Assembly (NCBI RefSeq): GCF_900091725.1
Contig: NZ_FMBW01000026.1
Coordinates: 166,655-230,654, forward strand
Direction of reading: 5' to 3'
Length of the DNA: 64,000 nt
DNA from: Streptomyces sp. DvalAA-43
GTDB lineage: Bacteria; Actinomycetota; Actinomycetes; Streptomycetales; Streptomycetaceae
The notes under the pieces were generated by a model. That model worked only from the letters and a program-made list of their open reading frames with translations, was not told the origin of the DNA and searched no databases. Positions 9,733 to 19,237 of this stretch are shown here, one piece after another. How positions within the stretch are numbered: the stretch's first letter is position 1; each line of letters begins with the position of its first letter. The translations under genes and the position numbers were made by a program.

Positions 9733-11118
9733 GTGACGTCCCGTAACCCGCGCGACTCCAGGCTGCGAATTGTCCGCCCGCGACCCCTTGCCACCGCTCG
9801 CAAGGCCGTGACCACCCGGCGCACCAGGCCGGCCCCCCGCCCCCCGGAGGGCACCCCTCCCCGGTCGGAACTGGCCCGGCAGGCCAGGACGGCCCTCGCC
9901 GACGCCGTACGGATCGCCCGCTGGGCAGCCGACGGCGCGATCCCCGGCGCACCACCGCTCGCCGCCCAGGCGCTCCAACGGGCCGCGACAGCTCTGGAAT
10001 TGTCCCCGGCCCAGGTGCGCTCCGGCTGGGACCGGGCCAGGCTCGCCGGCCTCGTCGAACTGCACGGCGACACCGCGCGCCCCGGCTGGCGGCTGCGCGC
10101 CTGGGACCGGGACGACTCCGCCGTGCTCCGCGGCTGGGTGGCGCTCTTCGACGCCTGGTCGCTCGTCCACCCGGCGCCCGCGGACATCGAGTCCACCGCG
10201 GTCGCCGAGGCCGTCGAGGCCGTGCCGCAGGTCCTCTCCCTCCTCCAGCTCTCGGCGGGCCCGGTCACCGTGCCCGCCCTGCTGGACCTGCTCGGCCAGC
10301 GCGTCGCGGAACTCCGCGAGGAGCGCTGCGAAGTCCCCTACGGCCCCGAGCCGGTGCCCGCACCCGCCGAACCCGCTCCCGCCACGCACTCCGCCGCCCT
10401 GGTGGCGCTGCTGCTGGACTGGGCCCTGGAGGGGCTGGCCGCCGTCGGCGCACTCACCCTCGGCGCCGGTCACGCCACCCTCACCCCGCTCGGCAACTGG
10501 GCGGTCTGGGTCAAGCTGGAACAGATCTGCGTGGCCGCCCAGAGCCCGGCCGGGAACATCGAGCAGTCCGCCGCCGACATGCTGCTCGGCTGCGCCCGGC
10601 TCACCCCCGGCCCGGCCCGCGACGAATACCGGGCCTGGCTGGCCGCCCGCACGGTCGGCAGCGCCGTCGCCGAACTGCTCGCCGTCGCCCGCGGCGAGGA
10701 CGCGCTCCTGCGGGGGCTCGCCTTCGAGGCGCTCCGGGTCGTCGGCGCCCCCGCCGAACCCGAGGTCCGCGCCGTCGTCACCGACCCCTCGCTGCGCCCC
10801 TACGCACTGCTCTGGCTGGCCGAGTACGACGGAGCCGACCCCGAGGACGCCCAGGACGTCCTCAGCCGGGAGGAGTCCACCTGGCTCTGGGTCGACACCG
10901 CGGCGGCCGTCGCCGACCACGGCGAGACCGGGCTGCTGGTCCGCCATCTCGACTCGGCCGTCCAGGGCACGGTGCCGGCCCTGCTGGACGAGGTACGGGC
11001 CGTCGGCCACCCGCGCACCGTCCAGGTGCTGGTGGCCCTGGCCGCCGCGCACCCGGACCCCGCGCTGGCCAAGGCGGTGCGCCGGGCCGCGTTCCAGGTG
11101 CACACCGGCGGCGCCTGA
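9733..11118 (+). CDS. Conserved Streptomyces protein of unknown function
   Basis: A 461-residue cytosolic, Ala/Leu/Glu-rich protein from a GTG start. The first 55 residues are basic and disordered (many Arg and Pro). The rest is predicted to be helical with repeated helix pairs, somewhat like HEAT-type repeats near the C-terminus (LLVRHLDSAVQGTVPALL, HPRTVQVLVALAAAHPD). No catalytic motif is apparent. It stands alone between two terminators. I do not recognise a function. Confidence 0.75.
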   Translation: MTSRNPRDSRLRIVRPRPLATARKAVTTRRTRPAPRPPEGTPPRSELARQARTALADAVRIARWAADGAIPGAPPLAAQALQRAATALELSPAQVRSGWDRARLAGLVELHGDTARPGWRLRAWDRDDSAVLRGWVALFDAWSLVHPAPADIESTAVAEAVEAVPQVLSLLQLSAGPVTVPALLDLLGQRVAELREERCEVPYGPEPVPAPAEPAPATHSAALVALLLDWALEGLAAVGALTLGAGHATLTPLGNWAVWVKLEQICVAAQSPAGNIEQSAADMLLGCARLTPGPARDEYRAWLAARTVGSAVAELLAVARGEDALLRGLAFEALRVVGAPAEPEVRAVVTDPSLRPYALLWLAEYDGADPEDAQDVLSREESTWLWVDTAAAVADHGETGLLVRHLDSAVQGTVPALLDEVRAVGHPRTVQVLVALAAAHPDPALAKAVRRAAFQVHTGGA

Positions 11119-11127
11119 CACCCCGCA

Positions 11128-11157
11128 CCGGACGGGCCCGGCCCCGGGTCCGTCCGG
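11128..11157. terminator. Bidirectional hairpin between convergent genes
   Basis: CCGGACGG and CCGTCCGG arms flank an inner CCCGG/CCGGG stem. It fills the 42-bp gap between two convergent stop codons. Confidence 0.65.
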
Positions 11158-11160
11158 CCG

Positions 11161-11574
11161 TCAGCCCGCCGACCCCGGCGCGTACGTACCGAAGGCCCAC
11201 ACATTGCCCTCGGCGTCCCGCGCCATGTAGTCGCGCGAGCCGTAGTCCTGATCGGTGGGCGGCATCAGGATCTCCACCCCGTGCTCCACGGCTCTGGCAT
11301 GGTGGGCGTCGACCTCGTCGACCACGACGTAGACACCGGCGGGACCCGCTCCCCGCATCGCCTCGGCGAAGACGCCCTCGCGGCCCTTGGAGCCCAGCAT
11401 CACCCTGCCGTTGCCGCAGGACAGCTCGGCATGGAGCACCTGGCCGCCCTCGCCCTCGTACACCGCTTCCTCGGTGAAGCCGAGGCCCTCCGTCAGTGTC
11501 CTGATCGCGGCCTTCGCGTCGTCGTACAGAATCGTCGGGTAGATCGTCGGAACGCCGACCGGTGCGCCTGCCAT
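11161..11574 (-). CDS. VOC (glyoxalase/bleomycin-resistance fold) protein
   Basis: A 137-residue protein with the two-module betaalphabetabetabeta pattern: TIYPTILYDDAKAAIRTLTE, then GVYVVVDEVDAHHARAVEHG, ending in QDYGSRDYMARDAEGNVWAFGTY. The ending is typical of the PhnB-like branch. The ATG is chosen because AGAGGTGA lies just upstream. A longer in-frame extension has no ribosome binding site. Metal ligands and substrate cannot be assigned with confidence. Confidence 0.85.
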   Translation of the reverse strand: MAGAPVGVPTIYPTILYDDAKAAIRTLTEGLGFTEEAVYEGEGGQVLHAELSCGNGRVMLGSKGREGVFAEAMRGAGPAGVYVVVDEVDAHHARAVEHGVEILMPPTDQDYGSRDYMARDAEGNVWAFGTYAPGSAG

Positions 11575-11682
11575 GGCGCTCACCTCTTCTCGTACTCCCG
11601 TGACCCGCTTCTGTGATCTGCGTCTCAGTCTTCCATCGGCCACTGACAACGGCCCGGCACGGCCCCGGGGTCGGGCCGGGGC

Positions 11683-12573
11683 TCAGCGGAAGGTGTCGCA
11701 GTGGGCCATGTCGCCGCTGCGGAAGCCGGTGGTGAACCACTGCCGGCGCTGCGCGGCCGAGCCGTGCGTCCAGGACTCCGGCGTGACCCGGCCCTGGAAC
11801 TTCTCCTGGATCCGGTCGTCACCGACCGCGGCCGCCGCGTCGAGGCCCTCCCGGATGTCCGCCTGGGTCAGCGAGGTGACCAGCGGCCGCCCGGTCGACT
11901 CGTCGGGCGTGGTCGTCGCGTGATGCGCCCAGACCCCGGCGTAGCAGTCCGCCTGGAGCTCCACCCGGACCGAGTTGCTGTTCGCGCCGGTCCGGCCGTC
12001 CTGCGACCGGCCCAGCGTCCCCATCAGGTCCTGCACATGGTGTCCGTACTCATGGGCGACGACATAGGCCTGGGCGAACGGTCCGCCGCTGGAGCCGAAC
12101 TCCGTCCGCAGCTCGTCGAAGAACCCGAGGTCCAGGTAGACCTGCCGGTCGCCCGGACAGTAGAACGGCCCGACCGCCGAGGTGGCGGAGCCGCACGCGG
12201 TGCCGATCCGGTCGCTGAACAGGACCGTGCGCGCGGGTGTGTACGTGCCCCGGCGCCGCTGGAACTCCTGCTTCCAGTAGTCCTGCACGCTGTTGACCAC
12301 CGCCACGATCCGGCAGTCGTCCCTGGTGTTCGCGTCCCGCCCGGTCCGGCAGGTCTGCTCCACCTGGGCCGCCGTAGACGCGGTCGGCGACGTGTCCGGG
12401 CCGCCGGACGACAGGCCGAGCTGATCGGGGCCGACACCGAAGAGCAGCCCCAGGATCAGCGCGATGATGCCGACGATGCCGCCGCCCACGGTGGCCCTGC
12501 CGCCCGGGATCCGGCTGCCGCGCACGTCCTGGACCTCGGACGTGTCCAGGTCGGCGTCGTCGTCGAACTGCAT
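11683..12573 (-). CDS. Neutral zinc metallopeptidase, YpfJ family, membrane-anchored
   Basis: A 296-residue protein. After an acidic N-terminus (MQFDDDADLDTSE) comes one transmembrane helix, about residues 28-48. The extracellular domain holds the zinc motif HEYGHHVQ (HExxH) within YVVAHEYGHHVQDLMG, followed by ELQADCYAGVWAHH, which gives the downstream Glu. Four or more Cys suggest disulfides (EQTCRTG, DDCRIV, ACGSAT, FYCPGD). These features match the YpfJ/Zn_peptidase family. The start ATG has GGAAGGTGG upstream. It is transcribed divergently from the ABC-F gene. Confidence 0.9.
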   Translation of the reverse strand: MQFDDDADLDTSEVQDVRGSRIPGGRATVGGGIVGIIALILGLLFGVGPDQLGLSSGGPDTSPTASTAAQVEQTCRTGRDANTRDDCRIVAVVNSVQDYWKQEFQRRRGTYTPARTVLFSDRIGTACGSATSAVGPFYCPGDRQVYLDLGFFDELRTEFGSSGGPFAQAYVVAHEYGHHVQDLMGTLGRSQDGRTGANSNSVRVELQADCYAGVWAHHATTTPDESTGRPLVTSLTQADIREGLDAAAAVGDDRIQEKFQGRVTPESWTHGSAAQRRQWFTTGFRSGDMAHCDTFR

Positions 12574-12732
12574 GGCACCACCTTCCGCTCCGGCCTCACC
12601 GCCTCCGCCGAGTATCGGGCAGTTCACTCGGTGATGCCCTTTCTGGTCGCGCGGGGGAGTGGGGCGGCGACGCCGGGCGACCGCCCGGCCGGTGCCGCGG
12701 GCGTACGCGGAAAAGCAGTTGCGCACCGCCAG

Positions 12733-12738
12733 TAGAAT
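12733..12738 (+). promoter_or_regulatory. -10 element of a leaderless promoter for the ABC-F unit
   Basis: TAGAAT matches the Streptomyces vegetative -10 consensus (TAgaaT) closely. Its last base is 7 nt before the ATG at 12746, which is the spacing of a transcript that begins at the start codon. No good -35 box is visible. Confidence 0.6.
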
Positions 12739-12745
12739 GACCCGT

Positions 12746-12769
12746 ATGGCAATTCTCCTTGTGCATTAG
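12746..12769 (+). CDS. Leaderless heptapeptide MAILLVH upstream of the ABC-F gene
   Basis: An ATG-to-TAG frame of seven codons, sitting exactly where transcription from the TAGAAT promoter should begin. It lies 61 bp before the GTG of the ABC-F gene, in another frame. Many ABC-F genes are controlled by a short leader peptide whose translation senses ribosome-targeting drugs. The hydrophobic ILLV run would suit ribosome stalling. I find no obvious terminator hairpin downstream, so mechanism and function are inference. Confidence 0.4.
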   Translation: MAILLVH

Positions 12770-12830
12770 CGGCGTCGAGACACCTCCGCCCTCGTCCCGT
12801 CAGCCGTCCAAACCGCCCTGGAGTTTTACC

Positions 12831-14427
<1,597 letters not shown>

Positions 14428-14429
<2 letters not shown>

Positions 14430-14487
14430 TCCGGCCCCGCTGTCCGTCTGATCCACTCCGTCTGGATCATTCGGCCTACGCGTGATC
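14428..14487. promoter_or_regulatory. Cluster of four GATC sites upstream of gbn
   Basis: GATC occurs at 14428, 14450, 14465 and 14484, with another at 14730 close to the gbn start. At about 72% GC one would expect roughly one per 400 bp. Gbn is known to bind GATC-containing sites, so the cluster may be bound by Gbn itself. Confidence 0.45.
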
Positions 14488-14523
14488 CATCATCTGTGTG
14501 AGTACCTCTCGTACCCGCGCACA

Positions 14524-14549
14524 GCGCCCGGCAGATACCTGCCGGGCGC
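14524..14549 (+). terminator. First of two tandem hairpins after ABC-F
   Basis: GCGCCCGGCAG and CTGCCGGGCGC form a perfect 11-bp stem around the loop ATAC. Confidence 0.8.
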
Positions 14550-14551
14550 AC

Positions 14552-14579
14552 CCGTACGGGGGATGCGCTCCCCGTACGG
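14552..14579 (+). terminator. Second of two tandem hairpins after ABC-F
   Basis: CCGTACGGGG and CCCCGTACGG pair perfectly around an 8-nt loop, 2 bp after the preceding hairpin. The back-to-back pair should insulate gbn from ABC-F transcription. The remainder of this gap, to 14771, holds no gene that I can support. Confidence 0.75.
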
Positions 14580-14771
14580 CCCTGACCTGCCGCTTCGTCC
14601 GGGGCCCCGCCCCACCGGCCGCCACAGCCCTGCGGAATGCGGGATTCCGGTCGTGTGCGCCCCTTCTCCGGCCGGGAACCGGGTTGCACGGACCTTGCCG
14701 AATGGGTGGCCAGGAAGCCCCCGAGGGGTGATCATGAGAGTCCAGAGCGCACTTCCCATGAGGAGGCACGG

Positions 14772-14993
14772 GTGGCCGAGACTCTGAAGAAGGGCAGCCG
14801 GGTTACCGGCGCCGCGCGCGACAAGCTCGCGGCAGACCTGAAGAAGAAGTACGACTCCGGTGCGAGCATCCGGGCGTTGGCCGAAGAGACCGGCCGCTCC
14901 TATGGGTTCGTCCACCGGATGCTCAGTGAGTCCGGAGTGACGCTGCGGGGACGCGGCGGAGCGACACGGGGCAAGAAGGCCGCCACGGCCTGA
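14772..14993 (+). CDS. gbn: Gbn, small GATC-binding nucleoid-associated protein
   Basis: A 73-residue basic protein: VAETLKKGSRVTGAARD, then a helix-turn-helix (SGASIRALAEETGRSYGFVH, about residues 28-47), MLSESGV and a Gly/Arg/Lys-rich tail. I recognise it as the counterpart of S. coelicolor SCO1839 (Gbn), described as a nucleoid-associated protein that binds GATC sites and affects sporulation and antibiotic production. The GTG start has GAGGAGG upstream. It is monocistronic between terminators. Confidence 0.85.
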   Translation: MAETLKKGSRVTGAARDKLAADLKKKYDSGASIRALAEETGRSYGFVHRMLSESGVTLRGRGGATRGKKAATA

Positions 14994-15043
14994 CGGCTCC
15001 GGGGTGCGTCGTCCGGCCCGGGGCTCAACGGTTCCGACGGTGG

Positions 15044-15075
15044 CCACCCGGCCGGCAGCGATGCCGACCGGGTGG
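15044..15075 (+). terminator. Hairpin after gbn
   Basis: CCACCCGG at 15044 pairs with CCGGGTGG ending at 15075, with a further CGGC/GCCG inner stem. Confidence 0.7.
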
Positions 15076-15080
15076 TTACT

Positions 15081-15113
15081 GTTCAGTCACTTAGCTGTGT
15101 GTGCTGACTGAAC
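15081..15113 (+). promoter_or_regulatory. Dyad GTTCAGTCA-N15-TGACTGAAC before the enoyl-CoA hydratase gene
   Basis: Perfect 9-bp inverted arms are separated by 15 bp, ending 17 bp before the ATG and overlapping a possible -10 element (TTAGCT). The layout suits a dimeric repressor such as a TetR or GntR protein. No regulator gene is adjacent. Confidence 0.5.
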
Positions 15114-15130
15114 CGATCCGGAGGCGCCCC

Positions 15131-15922
15131 ATGACCTCGCTCGACCCATTGCTCGACAAGGACGGCGTACGACTCACCGTCGACGACGCGGTCGCCACGG
15201 TGACCCTCACCAATCCGGCCAAGCGCAACGCTCAGTCCCCCGCTCTGTGGCGGGCGTTGACAGCGGCCGGACGGGCACTGCCCGGCAGCGTGCGGGTCGT
15301 CGTGCTCCGGGGCGAGGGCAAGTCCTTCTCCGCGGGGCTCGACCGACAGGCGTTCACCCCCGAGGGGTTCGACGGTGAGCCGTCCTTCCTCGACATGGCG
15401 CGCGGCCCGGAGGCCGAGCTCGACGCGACCATCGCCGAGTACCAGGAGGCGTTCACCTGGTGGCGCCGCAACGACATCGTGTCGATCGCGGCGGTCCAGG
15501 GGCATGCGATCGGTGCCGGCTTCCAGCTCGCCCTCGCCTGCGATCTGCGGATCGTCGCCGAGGACGTGCAGTTCGCCATGCGCGAGACCAGCCTCGGTCT
15601 GGTGCCCGACCTCACCGGCACGCACCCCCTGGTGCACCTGGTGGGGTACGCCCGCGCGCTCGAAATCTGCGCCACGGGCCGCTTCGTGCACGCCGAGGAG
15701 GCCGAGCGCACCGGTCTGGCCAATCTCGTGGTCCCCGCCGGTGAGCTGGACGCCGCGGCCCGCGATCTGGCCGGTGCGCTGCTGGCCGCCCCGCGCGACG
15801 CCGTCGTGGAGACCAAGGCGCTGCTGAGCGGTGCCGTCTCCCGTCGTTACGAGGAGCAGCGCGTCGCCGAACGCGCCGCGCAGGGCCGTCGGCTGCGCGA
15901 TCTGGCGGGCATCACCGACTGA
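15131..15922 (+). CDS. Enoyl-CoA hydratase/isomerase (crotonase) family protein
   Basis: A 263-residue crotonase-fold enzyme. The oxyanion-hole segments GKSFSAGLDRQ (about residues 61-71) and GHAIGAGFQLALACDLRI (about 124-141) are intact, followed by ETSLGLVPDLTGT. The hydratase Glu equivalents are not clear, so the reaction on the acyl-CoA substrate (hydration, isomerisation or other) is uncertain. The ATG has CCGGAGG upstream. An operator-like dyad lies before it, suggesting specific control. Confidence 0.88.
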   Translation: MTSLDPLLDKDGVRLTVDDAVATVTLTNPAKRNAQSPALWRALTAAGRALPGSVRVVVLRGEGKSFSAGLDRQAFTPEGFDGEPSFLDMARGPEAELDATIAEYQEAFTWWRRNDIVSIAAVQGHAIGAGFQLALACDLRIVAEDVQFAMRETSLGLVPDLTGTHPLVHLVGYARALEICATGRFVHAEEAERTGLANLVVPAGELDAAARDLAGALLAAPRDAVVETKALLSGAVSRRYEEQRVAERAAQGRRLRDLAGITD

Positions 15923-15931
15923 GCGTCCGGC

Positions 15932-15956
15932 GGGCGGGCCCGGCCGGGGCCCGCCC
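15932..15956. terminator. Hairpin between convergent genes
   Basis: GGGCGGGCCC and GGGCCCGCCC form a 10-bp perfect stem immediately after the hydratase stop. Confidence 0.65.
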
Positions 15957-15984
15957 CACGCTCAGCCCGCCCCACGCTCAGCCC
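15953..15984. repeat. 16-bp tandem duplication covering a stop codon
   Basis: GCCCCACGCTCAGCCC occurs twice in direct succession. The second copy contains the TGA (15978-15980, minus strand) of the neighbouring gene, and the first is a copy placed in the spacer. Confidence 0.85.
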
Positions 15985-16682
15985 CGCTCCACCACCGCGG
16001 TGACCAGCACCGCGACCGGGGGGCGCCCCTCCACCGCGGCCGTCACGGCGCTCCGCACCGCACGGGCCACGTCGAGCGCCCGGCGGTCCGCGTCCGTCGC
16101 CAGTTCGACCCGTACGTGGTCCGGGCCCATGTGCACCGCACGGCCCAGCACCCGGGTCAGCGTCGCCACACCCGCCACACCCGCCGCCGCGGTCCCCGCG
16201 ACCCCCTCCGCCGCTGCCGCGCGCACCTCCACCGGAGCGGGGGCCGGTCGTTCGGGTGGCGCGTCCAGCAGTTCCGTCACCCGGACGTCCACCGCGGCGA
16301 CCACCAGACCGAGCCGTTGCGCGGCCGCCGTCAGCAGCGCCGAACGCAGTGCCTCGGCCGCGACGGGCAGCGGCCGGCCGGACACGGCCGCCATGGCCGC
16401 CTCGATCCGCAGCGGCCCCGGCGGCAGCGCACTCGGCGGTGGCGCCACCTCCGCGTCCGGCGCCGTGTCCGGATCGGCCACCGAGATCCTCAGCTCCCCG
16501 AGCGCCGGGCCGGGCCCCGGCCCCTCTGCCACCGCGTCGCGCAGCACCGCGACCGCGGCCCGCTCCGCGATCCAGGCCCCGTCCGCCGGACCACCCAGTG
16601 GTAGCAGCCGCCCGAGGCCGAGCCGTTGCCGTACCGCCGCCGTCCATCCGTCGGCCTCGCGCGGGCCGTCAGCAGTCGTCAT
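15978..16682 (-). CDS. Asp23-cluster associated protein of unknown function
   Basis: A 234-residue Ala-rich protein (MTTADGPREADGWTAAVRQ). Two segments, LRIEAAMAAVSGRPLPVAA and DHVRVELATDADRRALDV, look like the conserved strand-helix parts of Asp23-type domains, but similarity is weak. In Streptomyces such proteins carry the uninformative name P10-family protein (recalled). It is divergent from the Asp23/AmaP cluster across a 135-bp gap, which suggests a shared role in the envelope stress system. ATG chosen for the GGGGA upstream. Confidence 0.7.
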   Translation of the reverse strand: MTTADGPREADGWTAAVRQRLGLGRLLPLGGPADGAWIAERAAVAVLRDAVAEGPGPGPALGELRISVADPDTAPDAEVAPPPSALPPGPLRIEAAMAAVSGRPLPVAAEALRSALLTAAAQRLGLVVAAVDVRVTELLDAPPERPAPAPVEVRAAAAEGVAGTAAAGVAGVATLTRVLGRAVHMGPDHVRVELATDADRRALDVARAVRSAVTAAVEGRPPVAVLVTAVVERG

Positions 16683-16817
16683 TTCCCCAGCCTGCCGCAT
16701 CCACGGCGCGAGACGGGGCAAGCGCACCTAATGTGAGCAAAGAGGGCCTTTCATTTGGCTCGGGCCCGGCACGACCCGAGCGAGTGGCCCCAGGTCCCAT
16801 CTGTCCCGAAGGGAAAC

Positions 16818-17297
16818 ATGGCGATGACCGACACCACACAGCGGAACCGGCCCGAGGGCTCCGACAAGGAATCGAGTCCGCTCATCAAGCGCGGCGGTGG
16901 CGCCGCCGCCACCCGTGGCCGTACGACCATCGCCGACGGCGTGGTCGAGAAGATCGCGGGAATGGCGGCCCGCGATGTGGTCGGTGTCCACGCGATGGGC
17001 AGCGGCTTCTCGCGCACCTTCGGAGCGGTGCGCGACCGGGTGCCCGGCGGCGGCAAGTCCGTCACGCGCGGGGTGAAGGCGGAGGTCGGGGAGTCCCAGA
17101 CCGCGCTCGACCTGGAGATCGTCGTCGAGTACGGCGTCTCGATCGGCGAAGTCGCCCGTGAGGTACGGGAGAACGTGGTCGCGGCGGTGGAGCGGATGGC
17201 CGGCCTGGAAGTCGTCGAGGTCAACATCGCGGTGAGCGATGTGAAGCTGCCCGACGAGGCAGACGACGAGGACCAGCCCGAGCCACGTCTCCAGTAG
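16818..17297 (+). CDS. Asp23/Gls24 family envelope stress protein
   Basis: A 159-residue member of the alkaline-shock-protein family: GRTTIADGVVEKIAGMAARDVVGV (about residues 34-57), then a beta region, VEYGVSIGEVAREVRENV and MAGLEVVEVNIAVSDVKLP. In Firmicutes Asp23 forms membrane-bound assemblies through AmaP. An AmaP gene is found four genes downstream here. The ATG follows GAAGGGAAAC. A 7-bp hairpin (16758-16781) lies in the presumed 5' UTR. It leads a five-gene cluster. Confidence 0.9.
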   Translation: MAMTDTTQRNRPEGSDKESSPLIKRGGGAAATRGRTTIADGVVEKIAGMAARDVVGVHAMGSGFSRTFGAVRDRVPGGGKSVTRGVKAEVGESQTALDLEIVVEYGVSIGEVAREVRENVVAAVERMAGLEVVEVNIAVSDVKLPDEADDEDQPEPRLQ

Positions 17298-17342
17298 TCC
17301 TTCTGGCGCCAGGCAGTCCGCGAGGCAGTTGAGGAGCGCACG

Positions 17343-17534
17343 ATGAGCATGGCTGTGGTCGGCATGGTGGCCGGCATGGCGCTCGGATTCGCCGGGTACT
17401 TCGGCGGCTTCGGGGCCTTCCTGCTGGTAGCCGCCCTGGGGGCGATCGGCTTCGTCGCCGGTCGCTTCGCGGAGGGCGACCTGGAGCCCGGCGACTTCTT
17501 CCGGAGTCGCGAGCGCGGCGACCGACGGCGGTGA
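17343..17534 (+). CDS. Small glycine-rich membrane protein of the Asp23 cluster
   Basis: A 63-residue product with one or two membrane segments rich in Gly and Ala (MAVVGMVAGMALGFAGYFGG, then FLLVAALGAIGFVAGRFAEG) and a basic tail. It resembles the DUF2273-type small proteins found beside asp23. It sits 45 bp after the Asp23 gene and overlaps the next start. Confidence 0.8.
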   Translation: MSMAVVGMVAGMALGFAGYFGGFGAFLLVAALGAIGFVAGRFAEGDLEPGDFFRSRERGDRRR

Positions 17535-17893
17535 CGGCGTTGTCGGGGGAGAACGGCCGGGTCGCCGCAGGTGAGCGGGGGGAGACCCGGATCGCCGACC
17601 GGGTGGTCGCGAAGATCGCCGCGCAGGCGGCGAAGGAGGCGATCGACGAGCCCGCGGCGGAGGGCGCCGCACCGCGCGCCACCGTCACGGTGCACCGGGA
17701 CACCGCCCGGGTACGGGTGAGCCTGGAGCTCGGATACCCCTGCGACATCGGCCGCCGGTGCGGCGCGGTGCGTCGGCGTGTCGCCGAGCGGGTAAAAGCG
17801 TTGGCGGGGATGGAGGTGCCCGAGGTGGCCGTACAGGTCGAGCGCCTGCATCCGACGGGCGCGAGCATCGCGGCACAGGGGAGGATCCGATGA
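17531..17893 (+). CDS. Short Asp23-like protein
   Basis: A 120-residue second Asp23-type protein: TRIADRVVAKIAAQAAKEA (about residues 19-37), ATVTVHRDTARVRVSLELGY and a helix RVAERVKALAGMEVPEVAV. It lacks the N-terminal extension of the first paralogue. Its GTG overlaps the previous stop (GTGA), and its own stop overlaps the next ATG, so the genes are translationally coupled. Confidence 0.85.
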   Translation: MTALSGENGRVAAGERGETRIADRVVAKIAAQAAKEAIDEPAAEGAAPRATVTVHRDTARVRVSLELGYPCDIGRRCGAVRRRVAERVKALAGMEVPEVAVQVERLHPTGASIAAQGRIR

Positions 17894-18585
17894 CCGAACC
17901 CCAGGAACCGGAGCACCGTACGGGAGGGCTGCCCGTCACCGGCCCCGTCGAGGAGGCCGGGCGGGGAGATGTCATCGAACTCGACCAGTCGGCCTCGTCC
18001 GCCGCCTACGACCCGGTGCCCGCGCGGCGGGCGGACGGCGGCAGGGCGGGCCGCTTCTGGTCGGCCCGGCGCATCCCCGCGGCGGTCCTCGCGCTCGTGG
18101 TCCTCGGCGGCAGCGGTCTGCTGCTCTACGACGTGGCGGCGGTGCGGGCCGACCGCCCCGCGATGCGATGGCGCCGCTCGCTGGCCGACGAGCTCGCCCG
18201 GCGCCCGCTGGAGAGTGCCTGGCTGCTCGGCGCCGCCGCGGTCGCCGTGCTGATCGGCCTGTGGCTGCTCGTGCTCGCCGTCACCCCCGGACTCCGCGCC
18301 CTGCTGCCGATGCGCCGCGACCGCCCCGGTGTACGGGCCGCCCTCGACCGGTCCGCGGCCGCCCTGGTCCTGCGCGACCGGGCCGTCGAGGTGTCCGGCG
18401 TGCAGTCGGTACGGGTCCGGATGGGCCGGGGCCGGGCGGTGGTGCACGCCGTGTCGCACTTCCGAGAACTCGACGACGTACGGGCCGATCTGGACACCGT
18501 GCTCGGGACCGGCATCAAGGAGCTGGGGCTCGCCCGGCCGCCGAGCCTGTCCGTGCATGTCCGCAGGCCCGCGAAGAAGGGGTGA
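17890..18585 (+). CDS. DUF6286-type membrane protein of the Asp23 cluster
   Basis: A 231-residue protein. A long polar N-terminus (1-55) precedes a transmembrane helix RIPAAVLALVVLGGSGLLLY (about 58-77) and a second one, AWLLGAAAVAVLIGLWLLVL (about 112-131). The C-terminal domain (about 145-230) contains VRVRMGRGRAVVHAVSHF, an Asp23/AmaP-like strand pair. The family is known only from actinobacterial Asp23 clusters. Overlapping starts and stops on both sides indicate coupling. Confidence 0.8.
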   Translation: MTEPQEPEHRTGGLPVTGPVEEAGRGDVIELDQSASSAAYDPVPARRADGGRAGRFWSARRIPAAVLALVVLGGSGLLLYDVAAVRADRPAMRWRRSLADELARRPLESAWLLGAAAVAVLIGLWLLVLAVTPGLRALLPMRRDRPGVRAALDRSAAALVLRDRAVEVSGVQSVRVRMGRGRAVVHAVSHFRELDDVRADLDTVLGTGIKELGLARPPSLSVHVRRPAKKG

Positions 18586-19169
18586 GCCCGTTGCTCAGGA
18601 CCGTCAACCGGGTACTGCTCGGCCTTGCCGGGCTGGTGCTGATCTGCTGCGGCGGCGCGGTGCTCGCCGCCGGGCTCGGCCTGGCCGTGCCGTCCTGGTG
18701 GCCCTGGTACGGCAAGGGCGATGTGCTCCTCAGCCAGGCCGACCGGGACCGCTGGCGCGACCAGGGCTGGTGGTGGCCGACGGTCATCGCCGCCCTCGCC
18801 GTCGTGGTCGTCCTCGCCCTGTGGTGGCTGCTGGCCCAGCTGCGCCGCGCCCGCCTCGCCGAGGTGCTGGTGGACAGCGGCGACGGCGAGGGTGCGCTGC
18901 TGCGGGGCCGGGCCCTGGAAGGGGTGCTCGCCGACGAGGCGGGGACGCTGGACGGGGTGGCCCGCGCCCAGGTCGCGCTGACCGGGCGGCGCAGCTCGCC
19001 GCAGGCCAGGATCCGTCTGCTGATGGAGCCGCACGCGGCGCCGGACGAGGCGCTCGGCCGTCTCTCCGACGAGGCGCTGGCCCATGCGCGGGATTCGGCG
19101 GGGCTGGCCGAACTCCCGGCCGAGGTGCGGCTGAGGGCGGTCAAGCACCGTGCGGAGCGGGTGAGCTGA
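18582..19169 (+). CDS. amaP: Alkaline shock response membrane anchor protein AmaP-like
   Basis: A 195-residue protein with two transmembrane helices, VLLGLAGLVLICCGGAVLAA (about residues 9-28) and VIAALAVVVVLALWWLLAQL (about 63-82), separated by a Trp-rich loop (PSWWPWYG, RDQGWWWP). The C-terminal domain, with LADEAGTLDGVARAQVALTG and RIRLLMEPHA, matches the AmaP fold that anchors Asp23 at the membrane in Staphylococcus. The GTG overlaps the preceding stop. It closes the cluster. Confidence 0.82.
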   Translation: MSPLLRTVNRVLLGLAGLVLICCGGAVLAAGLGLAVPSWWPWYGKGDVLLSQADRDRWRDQGWWWPTVIAALAVVVVLALWWLLAQLRRARLAEVLVDSGDGEGALLRGRALEGVLADEAGTLDGVARAQVALTGRRSSPQARIRLLMEPHAAPDEALGRLSDEALAHARDSAGLAELPAEVRLRAVKHRAERVS

Positions 19170-19237
19170 GGGCGGTTGCCACGGCTCTCCCGCCCGGCCG
19201 CCGGGCAGGACCGGCCGGCGAACGGCGACGGGGCTCC

